The notes: generated from the sequence alone by a model not told the origin. Positions 45,624-55,147 are shown, counted from the stretch's first letter. The stretch is 64,000 nt of DNA from an uncultured Hyphomonadaceae bacterium (GCA_913057945.1 CAJXOF010000003.1:62001-126000); one strand, 5' to 3'. Program-made: numbers and translations.

Positions 45624-46640
45624 ATGCGCGGGTCCATGGTCGACATTGTTGAATTGAACACTCTTGCAGAAACCTTTCGGGCAACTCTGAGTTCCAGCGG
45701 CTGTTCTCGTTTGGCGCGGTGGTTGCTCGGAGCAGTCTGCGCAAGCCTGCTCTCATTGTCAGCCTGCCACAGGAATGAGGCCCAACCAGCAAGCGCTTCG
45801 CCGGCGTCCGAAAAGTCAGCGGCGACATGTGATCCTGACCCTGGCTCTGGTGTCGTGAGTATTCCGGCAGGGTCTCTTACCCTTCGAAATGTTAAACGTG
45901 AGATTGCCCCGTTTCAGTTGGATGAGACGGAGGTGACCAATGCCCGTTTCGCCACCTTTATCGCGGAAACCGGGTATGTAACCATGGCCGAGCGGCTGCT
46001 GGCTACCGGTGAGCCGAATGGCTCGGCGGTGTTTCGCAGACCGTTTAATGTGCACGGAGCCAACTGGTGGGTCTTCGACGACACGGCCAGTTGGAAAGAC
46101 CCTGACGGCGAGCTCGGAAGTCATGAGCCTTTGCCCCGAGAGCCTGCGACGCACATTTCCTATCCCGACGCGATAGCCTTTGCCGATTGGGCAGGTGGGC
46201 GCCTGCCGACAGAAGCGGAATGGGAATATGCCGCAAGAGGGGGGCGCGATGGATGGGAGGGGCGAGGACAAGGCCGCCACAACGCGCGTGACGCGAATTC
46301 CTGGCAAGGAATTTTTCCTATGGAAAATACGGGTGCGGACGGATATGAGGGCCTCGCTCCGGTGGGATGTTTTGCCGCCAATGCCTATGGTTTGAAAGAT
46401 ATGAGCGGGAATGCTTGGGAATGGGTCGAGCGGGATGCTGAACGGGACCGGGATGATAAGGGGCTGATCGCGGGTGGTTCCTTCCTATGCGCGGAAAATT
46501 TTTGTCGAAATGCCAATCCTTCAGGGCGGCAAATACAGGACATCGGATTTTCGGCGTCCCATATCGGATTTCGTCTAGCATACGACATGTCACCTGAAGG
46601 GGACAATGCCAGGAAAACCGGCTTTGAGGTCGTAGAGTAG
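45624..46640 (+). CDS. Formylglycine-generating enzyme (sulfatase-modifying factor)
   Basis: This encodes 338 residues from ATG 45624, chosen for the AAAGGGGGTG in front; GTG 45579 and ATG 45636 are open too. An N-terminal hydrophobic segment ends L-S-L-S-A-C, a lipobox, so it is probably periplasm-facing and tethered. The FGE fold is clear: F-Q-L-D-E-T-E-V-T-N-A-R-F-A-x-F, S-Y-P-D-A-I-A-F-A-D-W-A, RLPTEAEWEYAARGG, and D-M-S-G-N-A-W-E-W-V. The copper-binding cysteine pair is kept in GGSFLCAENFCRN. It converts the sulfatase Cys to formylglycine. The stop codon's last base is also the first base of an IS6 remnant. Confidence 0.88.
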   Translation: MRGSMVDIVELNTLAETFRATLSSSGCSRLARWLLGAVCASLLSLSACHRNEAQPASASPASEKSAATCDPDPGSGVVSIPAGSLTLRNVKREIAPFQLDETEVTNARFATFIAETGYVTMAERLLATGEPNGSAVFRRPFNVHGANWWVFDDTASWKDPDGELGSHEPLPREPATHISYPDAIAFADWAGGRLPTEAEWEYAARGGRDGWEGRGQGRHNARDANSWQGIFPMENTGADGYEGLAPVGCFAANAYGLKDMSGNAWEWVERDAERDRDDKGLIAGGSFLCAENFCRNANPSGRQIQDIGFSASHIGFRLAYDMSPEGDNARKTGFEVVE

Positions 46641-47019
46641 GTATTGTCAGGGAAACCGAGCTTGAGGCGGCGTAGCTTGGCGTTGAACTTCAAGAAATGG
46701 CCAGGACCCCTAAGAACCGCGGGCAGCCTCACTACCTCTGACGCTCAGTTCATCACGATGTCGAAGTCTCGGAGTTACAGACACATACCCGTCCGGCCAC
46801 CTCGCCATGGAAACATAGGAAATGACAAACCTCTGGAAGCTGGCAGTCGCCTCAACGATCGAGTCGAGAATTCACACTTTGACCGTGAAGGGCACATCAA
46901 TTGGAGAATGCGCTTTAAAAAAACAAAATACCGCGCTTCACGCATGGTGAGGGCGATTGAGGCCTAAGACCTGTTATCTCGAAATTGCGCATACTGTTTC
47001 GAATTGGTCTGATCAGGCC
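46640..47019 (+). mobile_element. Internally deleted IS6 remnant after the FGE gene
   Basis: GGTATTGTCAGGGAAACCGA at 46640 resembles the left end at 32838. Further in, 46.83-46.92 kb codes L-E-A-G-S-R-L-N-D-R-V-E-N-S-H-F, aligning with the transposase Glu motif N-N-R-A-E-N-S-H. At 46993-47019 ACTGTTTCGAATTGGTCTGA matches the right-end context. About half of the element is missing, so it is not autonomous. Confidence 0.7.
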
Positions 47020-47028
47020 TGAAGCAGG

Positions 47029-47060
47029 AAGGGCAGCCCAAATATATTTGGGCTGCCCTT
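47029..47060 (-). terminator. Terminator of the TonB receptor gene at 47071
   Basis: A perfect 32-base palindrome, with arms starting AAGGGCAGCCCAAATA, lies ten bases past the stop on the minus strand. Confidence 0.8.
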
Positions 47061-47070
47061 ATTCAATGCA

Positions 47071-49989
47071 TTAGTTGAAGGCGAAGCGGAAGCCTACACG
47101 GAAGGTTCTGCCAAGATAGTCATACAGTCCCTGGTTCGTGGATGGATTTCCATATGCGCTTCCCCCCGGTCCGTAAGCGACCGATGCGGGATCTTCGTTC
47201 AGGAGGTTGGTTACCTGGAAGAAGGGGTTCAACTCTGCGCCCGCAAACTGCATCTGGTAATTCATCGACAGGTCGACATAGAAGGCACCATCAATCTGAT
47301 TATCATTGATTGTGCGATAATCCGACGTCGAGACCGGGCATGCCGTCGAGCAGACAATGTAGGAATTGTTATAAACGCCTTCGCTGATCGCGCGACCGGT
47401 CAGCTGGATCCGCCAAGGATCGGCATCATAGGTCATGCTCATGCGATAAAGCCAGTCTGGAGGTCCATCGCCAATATTCTGCCCGACTGTGTCTGTGGGC
47501 GTATCAATTCCGTTATTGACATAGTTCTCCAGGTAATGGGTTCCCATGACACGGAAGGTCAGGTCGCCTTCCCAGGTTTCCACCAGATTGTTCAGGGGAA
47601 GGTTATAGGTCGCTTCCAGATCAATCCCGCGTGCCTGTACATTGGCAAAATTGAAGGGACTCACGCTGATGGATTCGATGACATCAGCGCCACCCGCAGA
47701 GACGCCTCGTATAATGGCTGCGCAGTATTCCTGAGCACCATCATAGCAGCGATCCACAATGGTCTGGGCATCAACCGAGCCGATCGATCCGTTGATATCG
47801 ATCGTGTAATAGTCGGCGGAGACGCTGAGGCCGGGGAGAAAGCGCGGGCGAACGACAACGCCCAGATTCCACTGATCGGCTTCTTCCGGGTCAAGGGCGA
47901 GATTGCCCGTCGCGGTCTCGCGGAACTGTACCACCTGGTTATTATTGAAGGGGTCGATCAGATTGTTCGTGCGGGTAGAGCCAGCCTGAAATAGCTCGGC
48001 GAGATTTGGCGCGCGAATATCCCGGGAGCGCGTGACCCGGAAGAGCAGGTCCGGTATGGGCTCGTAAGTGAGGCCAGCTTTCCACGTGGTTACGAAACCG
48101 GACGTACTATAGTCGGTACCCCGAATGGCGCCATTGAAATTGAGTCCTTCGGCCAATGGAACCAGGGCTTCGACATAACCCTCCGTCACGTCATAGCTGC
48201 CGAAATTGGGCTTGTAGTTCCCGACAAACCAACCCGACTGATATTCTTCAGGGACATAACCGGAAACTTCTTCCCGACGATGTTCGAAACCAGTCGCGAC
48301 GGAGACCGTACCTGCCCAGATATCCATGAGATCCCCGGATATATTGGCGGCGAATACGTCCTGCTCGAAATGGTCTTCGCGGTAGGGATTGCCAACAATA
48401 TAATCGACGGCGGCCTGACTGTTCACACCAATCCCCATGCGATTGAACGGAATACAGCCATTGCCTGGATCTGTAAGGGTTGATCGGCAAACGATATTTC
48501 CGGTGCCTGGGTCAACGACAGCATCCTGTGCCATGGACAGCCGGGAATTATTGGTGATGTCCCGGGCGATCACGGTCGTGTCGGTTTCGCCGCGCTGGAA
48601 ATAAGCATCCCAGTTCCAGTTCCGCTCGAAAAGGTCAAAATCGCCATCGGCGCCCACGACATAGCGGGTGACCTCGCGTTCATTGTCTGTCTTGCGAAGC
48701 GGAAGGTCGGCATTCGTTGTGCCCAGCCGGAACGAGGTCAGGCCCAGGGCGTCCAGTTCCGTACGCACAGATTCCGGAATGAAGGCATTGTCAGCCTGAA
48801 TCACGACATTGCCCTGGTTGGCTTGCACGCCTGTCCAGCCAAGCGAGGCGTGTTTGTTATAGGAAGCTTGAGCATAGACTTCGATCGAGTCCGTCAGTTC
48901 CCAGCTTACTCTTCCAAACAGGCCCTTTCTGCGCTCGTCGGCGTGCAGGGACTGCTTGTTATTTGTTTGCGTGTACTGCCAGTCGCCGCCGATCATCCAT
49001 GAGCCGTCGGTTTCACCATAAGCAAGTTGGTTCACGCTGCCGCCCACACCGAAATAGGTTCCCTGCAGATCGGTATTCACGATCAGGCCGCCCGGTGTGG
49101 CAATCGCCAGTCCGGCGCCACTGACACGCAGACGCTCGGGAAGTCCGTTTCCGGCAACATAATCAGGATTGTTTACAATGTAGTTGCCTTGGTTGTTCCA
49201 GTCGCGCGGGATGCCATAAATGCCTTCACGATCCGTGAGTTCAGCATTGAAAATGGCGTGGCCGCGGCCCTTGCCGAAGGATTTGCCTGCGGTCAGGTTC
49301 ACGCGATAGCTTGTATCGTCTCCATAGGTGGTTTCTCCGCCTTCAATAGAGCCTTTGAACCCCTCATACTCCTTATCCAGAATGAAGTTTATGACCCCGG
49401 ATACGGCGTCGGACCCATAAGCGGCAGACGCACCGCCTGTGACAATCTCGACATTCTTGATCAATCCCTGGGGAAACGTATTCACGTCCACAGCGCCGGT
49501 TATGATGGAGCCTACGGACCTCTGCCCGTCAAGGAGCACCAAAGTACGGTTCTCCCCGAGTCCCCGTAGGTTTATGCTGTTGACCCCTGCCGTCCCGGAA
49601 CTGATTGAGAGGTTGGAAGTTGCTGGAGTTGCACTTCCGACTACGGAGGGAATTTCATTCACGAAGTCGGCCACGTTTGCGGGGGCTCGCGCATCGATTT
49701 CATCCTGACCGAGCACCGTGAGGGGGGTAGGGGATTCGTACCCGCTGCGGGCAATGCGCGATCCTGTAACTGTGACAGCCTCAAAGGTTCTTTCAGTCTC
49801 CCCGGAAGGTTGGGGAGCCGAGAGAGGAGTGGGATCCTGCTCGGCTGTCGTGGTCTGTGCATTGGCTGTGCCTGCTAGCCCGAGGGACAAGATAATTGCT
49901 GACGCCGATACGCCGGCGGTCAGGCATAGACGGTGGGCATTCAGACTGATGTGCTGCGCTGTCAGATACGGTCGTATAAAAGATGACAT
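47071..49989 (-). CDS. TonB-dependent outer-membrane receptor, D-amino-acid module
   Basis: This encodes 972 residues from ATG 49989, behind AAGGGGGTCAC. The signal peptide ends G-T-A-N-A-Q. Plug blocks are F-E-A-V-T-V-T-G-S-R-I-A-R-S-G-Y (TonB-box region), INLRGLGENRTLVLLDGQR and V-E-I-V-T-G-G-A-S-A-A-Y-G-S-D-A-V-S-G-V-I-N-F-I. The barrel ends LGRTFRVGFRFAFN. This Sphingomonad/Caulobacter-type large receptor is often linked to peptides or amino-acid derivatives. It is divergent from the LysR gene that heads the DgcN/DgcA operon, so an amino-acid-containing ligand is likely. The 5' leader carries two strong palindromes. Confidence 0.93.
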   Translation of the reverse strand: MSSFIRPYLTAQHISLNAHRLCLTAGVSASAIILSLGLAGTANAQTTTAEQDPTPLSAPQPSGETERTFEAVTVTGSRIARSGYESPTPLTVLGQDEIDARAPANVADFVNEIPSVVGSATPATSNLSISSGTAGVNSINLRGLGENRTLVLLDGQRSVGSIITGAVDVNTFPQGLIKNVEIVTGGASAAYGSDAVSGVINFILDKEYEGFKGSIEGGETTYGDDTSYRVNLTAGKSFGKGRGHAIFNAELTDREGIYGIPRDWNNQGNYIVNNPDYVAGNGLPERLRVSGAGLAIATPGGLIVNTDLQGTYFGVGGSVNQLAYGETDGSWMIGGDWQYTQTNNKQSLHADERRKGLFGRVSWELTDSIEVYAQASYNKHASLGWTGVQANQGNVVIQADNAFIPESVRTELDALGLTSFRLGTTNADLPLRKTDNEREVTRYVVGADGDFDLFERNWNWDAYFQRGETDTTVIARDITNNSRLSMAQDAVVDPGTGNIVCRSTLTDPGNGCIPFNRMGIGVNSQAAVDYIVGNPYREDHFEQDVFAANISGDLMDIWAGTVSVATGFEHRREEVSGYVPEEYQSGWFVGNYKPNFGSYDVTEGYVEALVPLAEGLNFNGAIRGTDYSTSGFVTTWKAGLTYEPIPDLLFRVTRSRDIRAPNLAELFQAGSTRTNNLIDPFNNNQVVQFRETATGNLALDPEEADQWNLGVVVRPRFLPGLSVSADYYTIDINGSIGSVDAQTIVDRCYDGAQEYCAAIIRGVSAGGADVIESISVSPFNFANVQARGIDLEATYNLPLNNLVETWEGDLTFRVMGTHYLENYVNNGIDTPTDTVGQNIGDGPPDWLYRMSMTYDADPWRIQLTGRAISEGVYNNSYIVCSTACPVSTSDYRTINDNQIDGAFYVDLSMNYQMQFAGAELNPFFQVTNLLNEDPASVAYGPGGSAYGNPSTNQGLYDYLGRTFRVGFRFAFN

Positions 49990-50403
49990 GTGACCCCCTT
50001 GGTTACATCTGGTTGAGGCAGGTGCCTCAAAATTGGGCATGGAGTCGCCCATTTTGAATCGGGACACAGGTGTCCCTGGATGAGATTGCGCGCGATGCTT
50101 CCTTTGAATTACTTCGAAGACAAATAATGAGAACGCTCATCATCCAGAGAATGAAGTCAAAGGTCGCGATCTGGCGACGAATATTTTAGTAATCCTCCCC
50201 GAGGACCCCTTAGTATTTTATCAGGACCAGCTATATATTGTTATATGCTTGTGCTAGTCGGTTATACGCTAACCAGAAGGCTATCTCCGTCAATGGATGT
50301 AACATTTCCGAGGTTTTGTTCACCCATAGCCTAAAGTCATGGGTTGAGCCTTGCGGGAAGGATTCTGAGGTGAATTTGGTCGAGTTTCTCCTGGAGGTGC
50401 AGT
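49990..50403. other. Divergent regulatory spacer between TonB receptor and LysR genes
   Basis: These 414 bases hold no gene. The half near the receptor carries two palindromes annotated separately. The half near lysR is AT-rich (around 50.18-50.27 kb) and likely holds the promoters, with LysR-type T-N11-A motifs possible but not distinct. Confidence 0.5.
50013..50076. promoter_or_regulatory. Twin palindromes in the receptor 5' leader
   Basis: TTGAGGCAGGTGCCTCAA (50013-50030) and GGGACACAGGTGTCCC (50061-50076) both have perfect arms around a two-base centre, 47 bases apart. In the leader transcript they would form tight hairpins; as DNA they could be dimer operators. Which applies cannot be told. 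Confidence 0.4.
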
Positions 50404-51330
50404 GTGGCTAATGGCCGACAAATAATGAGCTTGCGGCATGTGGAAGTTTTCAATGCCGTGTATCAGACAGGCTCGGTCAGCGGCGCAGCCCGGGCCCTGA
50501 ATGTTTCGCAGCCATCCGTGAGCAAAGTACTCCGTCATGCCGAGACTCGGATAGGCTTTGTTCTGTTCCGCATAGTAAAAGGGCGTCTGGTGCCAACTGA
50601 CGAGGCCCATGTCCTGTTCCAGGAGGCCCGGGAACTCTACGCGCGGGTGGAATCCCTGCAGGAAACCGCCAAGAATCTAAGACTTGGTGCGGGCGGAAGC
50701 CTGCGTCTGGCGGTCCTGCCATCTCTTGGGCTTGAGATTGCCCCAAGTGCGGTTGCCAGGTTTCATTCAGACAATCCCACAGTCGCGTTCGAGATACAGA
50801 CCCTCCACAATGGGGATGTGCTGCGTTCATTGTATGAAAGAAACAGCGATCTGGCGCTTGCGCATGATGCGCCACACCATCCCCGGCTTGCTTCCTCGAA
50901 AGTGGGGTCAGGGGAGCTGGTATTGTTGTTCCGAAAGGTGGACCTCCCGGACCCTCCGGATCTCGTGCCGCTCGATATGCTGAAGCGGCACAATCTCATC
51001 CGTCTGTCCGGTACCGGTGCGATTGGAACGCTGTTCACGAATGATATTGCGGGCGGGCATGGGGCCTCGGCCAGTATCTCTGTCCAGACGTATTACATCG
51101 CGGCTTCACTGGCCAAGAGAGGGGCGGGCGTCGCCGTGGTCGACGAGTTTACGGCGCGGGCGAGCTTGTCAGAGGATATGGACTTCCGAATGCTGGAACA
51201 TCGCCCGACATTCGATATCCATTGTGTCCACCTGGAAGACCGGCCCCTTTCGAGTTCGGCGAAGAAATTCATTTCAGTGCTTCAGGCGACCATCAAGGCT
51301 GCCAGAAAAAACATACGCGTGGAGGCATAG
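50404..51330 (+). CDS. LysR family regulator of the D-amino-acid module (DgcR-like by position)
   Basis: This encodes 308 residues. The GTG at 50404 has GGAGGTG at proper distance; an ATG eight codons on has none. The N-terminal HTH is standard: LRHVEVFNAVYQTGSVSGAA, R-A-L-N-V-S-Q-P-S-V-S-K-V-L-R-H-A-E. The effector domain starts L-R-L-A-V-L-P-S-L-G-L-E. It lies just upstream of and in the same direction as the dgcN/dgcA-like genes and is divergent from the TonB receptor, so it probably controls both. In marine bacteria with the DgcN-DgcA route a dedicated regulator sits in the same place. Confidence 0.88.
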   Translation: MANGRQIMSLRHVEVFNAVYQTGSVSGAARALNVSQPSVSKVLRHAETRIGFVLFRIVKGRLVPTDEAHVLFQEARELYARVESLQETAKNLRLGAGGSLRLAVLPSLGLEIAPSAVARFHSDNPTVAFEIQTLHNGDVLRSLYERNSDLALAHDAPHHPRLASSKVGSGELVLLFRKVDLPDPPDLVPLDMLKRHNLIRLSGTGAIGTLFTNDIAGGHGASASISVQTYYIAASLAKRGAGVAVVDEFTARASLSEDMDFRMLEHRPTFDIHCVHLEDRPLSSSAKKFISVLQATIKAARKNIRVEA

Positions 51331-51433
51331 ATGAAGGTTATATCAGACCTCTACCTTTGACCTTTTCCTGAGACGATAGAACCGTGATCATGGAGGGAGT
51401 TGACCACAATCACTTCAGTCTAGCGAGTGTTCC

Positions 51434-52456
51434 ATGATTCCATCTCCCTATTTACTCTATCTTGGCAATTCGACGGAACCGTTGTCTGTCAAAACGTCCC
51501 GTGGGGTGGCAGCCTGGCGTCCAGAACTTTGTATTGGCGAGTTCCGGGGCGAGAGATGTACGCTTTCGGTTGGTCTGGATCATCTGTCTTTTGCGCAAGC
51601 ATACGCGCAGGGGGCGAAAACTCTGATCATTGGGGTCGCCAATGCGGGCGGTGTACTCGGAGCCGAAACAGTGTCTCACGTTGTCGAGGCCCTGAAGGCT
51701 GGATTGAATGTCGCTTCAGGACTGCATGAAAGATTGTCGTCTCATGCAAGTGTTCGAGAAGCGCTTGCGGAAACTGGCAAGCAGGTTTTCGATGTTCGCG
51801 AGCCCCCTGCAAACCTGCCTGTCGGAAACGGCCGCCCGCGGGCAGGGCGTCGTTTGCTCACGGTGGGTACGGACTGCTCCGTCGGCAAGATGTATACAAC
51901 ATTGGCCCTCGAACGCGCGCTCCTGAAGCGGGGGGTGAACGCCAGTTTCCGTGCCACGGGTCAGACCGGAATTTTCATCGCCCAATCGGGAGTACCCGTT
52001 GACGCTGTTATTGCCGACTTTATTTCCGGTGCAGCCGAGTGGATTTCCCCCGCGCGGGAAGATGCGGGATGGGATCTGATTGAGGGGCAGGGCTCGCTCT
52101 TCCATCCATCCTATGCCGGCGTCTCCATGGGGTTGCTGCATGGCTCTCAACCTGACGCGCTGGTCCTGTGCCATGAAGTCGGTCGATCCCATATGCGCGG
52201 ACTTCCCGGCAGGTCGCTGCCTGACCTCAAAACCTGCCTTGAGGCAAACCTCCAGGCTGCACGTCTGACCAATCCGGATGTGAAGCCCGTGGGGGTCGCG
52301 CTGAACACATCCAATGTGGATAAGGAGCATGCGCAGCGCGTGTGCGAAGAGATTGAAGCCGAACTGGAGCTGCCGTGTCAGGACCCGGTCGCCATGGGTG
52401 TAGACAAGATTACGGATAGGTTGCTGGAATGCTTCGAGACCTGCGAGTTCGCATAG
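51434..52456 (+). CDS. dgcN: DUF1611 protein, DgcN-like D-glutamate N-acetyltransferase
   Basis: This encodes 340 residues. DUF1611 features are present: Y-L-L-Y-L-G-N at the start, I-I-G-V-A-N-A-G-G, and a P-loop-like R-L-L-T-V-G-T-D-C-S-V-G-K-M-Y-T-T. These are followed by RATGQTGIFIAQSGVPVDAV, D-F-I-S-G-A-A-E-W and IEGQGSLFHPSYAGVSMGLLHGSQPD. DgcN-type members N-acetylate D-glutamate; a DgcA-type enzyme then inverts the product to N-acetyl-L-glutamate. The next gene overlaps by 28 bases and is just such an epimerase-like enzyme, which supports this assignment over other DUF1611 roles. Direct activity is not shown by sequence. Confidence 0.82.
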   Translation: MIPSPYLLYLGNSTEPLSVKTSRGVAAWRPELCIGEFRGERCTLSVGLDHLSFAQAYAQGAKTLIIGVANAGGVLGAETVSHVVEALKAGLNVASGLHERLSSHASVREALAETGKQVFDVREPPANLPVGNGRPRAGRRLLTVGTDCSVGKMYTTLALERALLKRGVNASFRATGQTGIFIAQSGVPVDAVIADFISGAAEWISPAREDAGWDLIEGQGSLFHPSYAGVSMGLLHGSQPDALVLCHEVGRSHMRGLPGRSLPDLKTCLEANLQAARLTNPDVKPVGVALNTSNVDKEHAQRVCEEIEAELELPCQDPVAMGVDKITDRLLECFETCEFA

Positions 52457-53424
52457 AAAAATTCCCCTTGGCGACGCCGTTTCGGATATCCAGGGGAGTC
52501 CGGACCGTTGCCGAAATTGTGGAAGTAGAAGTGGAAGTCGGTGGCGCCACCGGGCGGGGTGAATCTGTTCCTTATGCCCGGTACGGGGAGACCCTCGATA
52601 GTGTCGTTGAACAGATCGAGGGCGTGCAGGACGTGCTCTGGAAGGGATTGAGCCGCTCACAATTGCAGCAGGTGCTTCCTCCGGGGGCTGCCCGCAACGC
52701 TGTGGATTGTGCCCTGTGGGATCTCGATGCGAAGCTGGATCCAGGAGGGGGGATGTTATCCGACCCAAATCCCGTCGCAACCGCCCTGACCATTGGAGTC
52801 GACACACCGGATGCCATGGAAAGCGAGGCTGCCAAGCTCGCGAATGTGCCGGTGATAAAGGTAAAGGTCGGTGCTCAGCAGGCGGAGGCGTGCCTTCGCG
52901 CCGTCCGGCGCGCTGCGCCACTGCCCCGCATGATCGTCGATCCAAACGAGAGCTGGGATGTTGAGTTGCTGCAGGCGCTGCAGCCCTTGCTCGAGGAATT
53001 GCAGGTTGCCTTCGTCGAGCAGCCTTTGCCGAGTTCTGATGATGGAGGCCTGGCGGGCCTCATCCGGCGTGTTCCGGTCTGCGCAGACGAATCCTGCCAC
53101 ACGGCCGACGATCTGGACCGGCTATCAGGCCTCTACGATATTGTGAACATCAAACTGGACAAGACAGGCGGTCTTACTGAGGCGTTCAGGCTTCTTGAAG
53201 ATGCGCGAAAAAAAGGTTTCGGAGTCATGGTTGGCTGCATGATCAGCAGTTCGCTTTCAATCGTTCCGGCGCTTCAAATTGCCCGTCATGCCGACTTCGT
53301 CGATCTGGATGGTCCTGTCTGGCTGAAGGATGATCGCGTGGGAGGCGTTTCCATAAAAAATGGCCAATTGATGCCGCCACAACGCGGTTTTTGGGGATCG
53401 AACGCTATAGTGCAGTCCGCCTAG
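52429..53424 (+). CDS. dgcA: Dipeptide-epimerase-like enolase superfamily enzyme, DgcA-like
   Basis: This encodes 331 residues starting inside the dgcN-like gene (28-base overlap, AGG six bases before ATG). Enolase-superfamily catalysis is intact: V-I-K-V-K-V-G (acid/base Lys pair), I-V-D-P-N-E-S-W (metal Asp), V-E-Q-P-L (metal Glu), V-C-A-D-E-S-C-H (metal Asp) and V-N-I-K-L-D-K-T-G-G (second Lys). Such enzymes epimerise Ala-Glu dipeptides or, in DgcA, N-acetyl-D-glutamate. The tight coupling to the DUF1611 gene favours the second. Together they would feed D-glutamate into L-glutamate metabolism. Confidence 0.85.
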   Translation: MLRDLRVRIEKFPLATPFRISRGVRTVAEIVEVEVEVGGATGRGESVPYARYGETLDSVVEQIEGVQDVLWKGLSRSQLQQVLPPGAARNAVDCALWDLDAKLDPGGGMLSDPNPVATALTIGVDTPDAMESEAAKLANVPVIKVKVGAQQAEACLRAVRRAAPLPRMIVDPNESWDVELLQALQPLLEELQVAFVEQPLPSSDDGGLAGLIRRVPVCADESCHTADDLDRLSGLYDIVNIKLDKTGGLTEAFRLLEDARKKGFGVMVGCMISSSLSIVPALQIARHADFVDLDGPVWLKDDRVGGVSIKNGQLMPPQRGFWGSNAIVQSA

Positions 53425-53469
53425 CTGCGCGCCTTGATGATGTAGGCCACACTCACGGAAGGAAACAGA

Positions 53470-55095
53470 ATGCATACACTCTCACAGTTAAGGAAGCGCA
53501 GCTCATGGCAGGTAACATGTGCCATCCCGGCGGCCCTGCTCGCCGGGTGCGCGGCGCCTGTAGAGCAGCCTGTCAAAGAGGCTGACATCCTGCTTCTGAA
53601 CGGGATCGTATATGATGGCAGTCTCAGCGAGCCGGTTATGGCGGATGTTGCGATTGAGGATGACAGGATCGTTTTTGTCGGCGATGCCGAGGGCGCGGGC
53701 TACAAGGCCGCCACATCGCTGGACGTCAGTGGGAAAGTGGTGGCACCCGGTTTTATCGATCCGCACACACATTATGACCGCGATATCGTGCCGTGGTCCC
53801 AGGACCCGGAGCAAAGCCTTATTCTGCCGGCCATCATGCAGGGCGTGACAACGGTGTTTGTCGGCGTCGATGGCTCCGGGCACCCAGCCATCGCAGAGAC
53901 ACTTTCCAATGCAGACAAAAAAGGTATCGGCCCGAATGTTGCGGCCTATGTAGGTTTTGGGGCAGTCCGGAGCATGGTTCTGGGATATTCGGACAAAGCG
54001 CCTGATGCGGAAGAGCTTATTTCGATGAAGAAGCTCGTTGGAAAAGGTATGTGCGAAGGGGCGTTTGGATTTTCGACAGGTCTGTTTTATTCCCCTCAGA
54101 GCTACTCGACGAAAGATGAAGTGATCACCCTTGCCGGTGAAGCTGCTTCCCGGGGCGGCATCTATGATTCTCATTTGCGCGACGAGTCGTCCTATACGGT
54201 TGGGCTACAAGGCGCCGTCCAGGAATTGATCGATATCGGACATGCGACAAGCATGCCTGTTCACATTGCTCACATCAAGGCGCTCGGCGTAGATGTGCAC
54301 GGCGAGAGCCTCGACGTCATAGGCCTCGTTGAAAAGGCGCAAGCATCGGGTCTGGCGGTTACGGCCGACCAATATCCCTGGATCGCGTCCGGCACCAGCA
54401 TTTCTGCCGCCTTGCTGCCGCGATGGGCGCAGGTCGGCGGTGAAGCAGAAATGCTCGCAAGGCTGCAGGATGCAGAGCAGGGGCGGGAAATTCGTAAGGC
54501 CATGGCCGAGAACCTCAGGCGTCGCGGCGGTCCCGACTCCCTTCTTCTGTCCAATCGCGTAAAACAGGACCTGATTGGCAAGACCCTCCAAGATTTGAGC
54601 GAAGAATGGGGGCTGGATCCTGTTGAAGCCGCTGTGAAAGTGCTGGAAATGGGAGGTGCTGGCGTTGCCTCGTTCAATCAGAGTGAAGACGATGTGAAGC
54701 GCTTCATGAAACAAGCTTGGGTGATGACCTCGTCAGATGCATCCGCCGGGCATCCTCGCAAATATGCGAGCTATGCGACCAAGTACGCCAAATACGTCAA
54801 GCAGGAGAAAACCATTACAACAGCGGAATTCGTGCACTCCAGCACAGGACTGGCGGCAGATTCCCTGGGGTTGCAAGACCGCGGATATTTGAAGGAAGGG
54901 TATTTTGCAGACGTTGTTGTATTCAGTCCCGAAGATTACGCGCCACGTGCCACCTTCCTTGATCCGGAGATCCTGTCAGCGGGTGTCGTGGATGTCATCG
55001 TGAATGGCGAATTCGCTGTTCGTGAGGGCGAGCCGACGGGCTTGTCCCCCGGTCGTGGTTTGAAGCACACCCCGCTGGTGGGAACGTGCGACTAA
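53470..55095 (+). CDS. N-acyl-D-amino-acid deacylase (D-aminoacylase), lipoprotein
   Basis: This encodes 541 residues from ATG 53470, behind GGAAGGAAACAG. The signal ends A-L-L-A-G-C (lipobox), so it works in the envelope. Amidohydrolase/D-aminoacylase motifs are present: V-A-P-G-F-I-D-P-H-T-H-Y-D (metal site), G-V-T-T-V-F-V-G, G-F-S-T-G-L-F-Y-S-P, S-H-L-R-D-E-S, V-H-I-A-H-I-K and M-T-S-S-D-A. Family enzymes release free D-amino acids from N-acyl-D-amino acids. Its product would be taken up by the DAACS symporter and processed by the DgcN/DgcA pair. It is the last gene before a terminator. Confidence 0.88.
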   Translation: MHTLSQLRKRSSWQVTCAIPAALLAGCAAPVEQPVKEADILLLNGIVYDGSLSEPVMADVAIEDDRIVFVGDAEGAGYKAATSLDVSGKVVAPGFIDPHTHYDRDIVPWSQDPEQSLILPAIMQGVTTVFVGVDGSGHPAIAETLSNADKKGIGPNVAAYVGFGAVRSMVLGYSDKAPDAEELISMKKLVGKGMCEGAFGFSTGLFYSPQSYSTKDEVITLAGEAASRGGIYDSHLRDESSYTVGLQGAVQELIDIGHATSMPVHIAHIKALGVDVHGESLDVIGLVEKAQASGLAVTADQYPWIASGTSISAALLPRWAQVGGEAEMLARLQDAEQGREIRKAMAENLRRRGGPDSLLLSNRVKQDLIGKTLQDLSEEWGLDPVEAAVKVLEMGGAGVASFNQSEDDVKRFMKQAWVMTSSDASAGHPRKYASYATKYAKYVKQEKTITTAEFVHSSTGLAADSLGLQDRGYLKEGYFADVVVFSPEDYAPRATFLDPEILSAGVVDVIVNGEFAVREGEPTGLSPGRGLKHTPLVGTCD

Positions 55096-55111
55096 GTATT
55101 TTCTGAAACCT

Positions 55112-55147
55112 GGCCCCCAGCTGATCACCAGGCTGGGGGCTCTTCTT
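55112..55147 (+). terminator. Rho-independent terminator after D-aminoacylase
   Basis: GCCCCCAGC and GCTGGGGGC form the stem, followed by TCTTCTT, 17 bases past the stop. It would end the dgcN-dgcA-aminoacylase transcript before the symporter gene. Confidence 0.8.
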
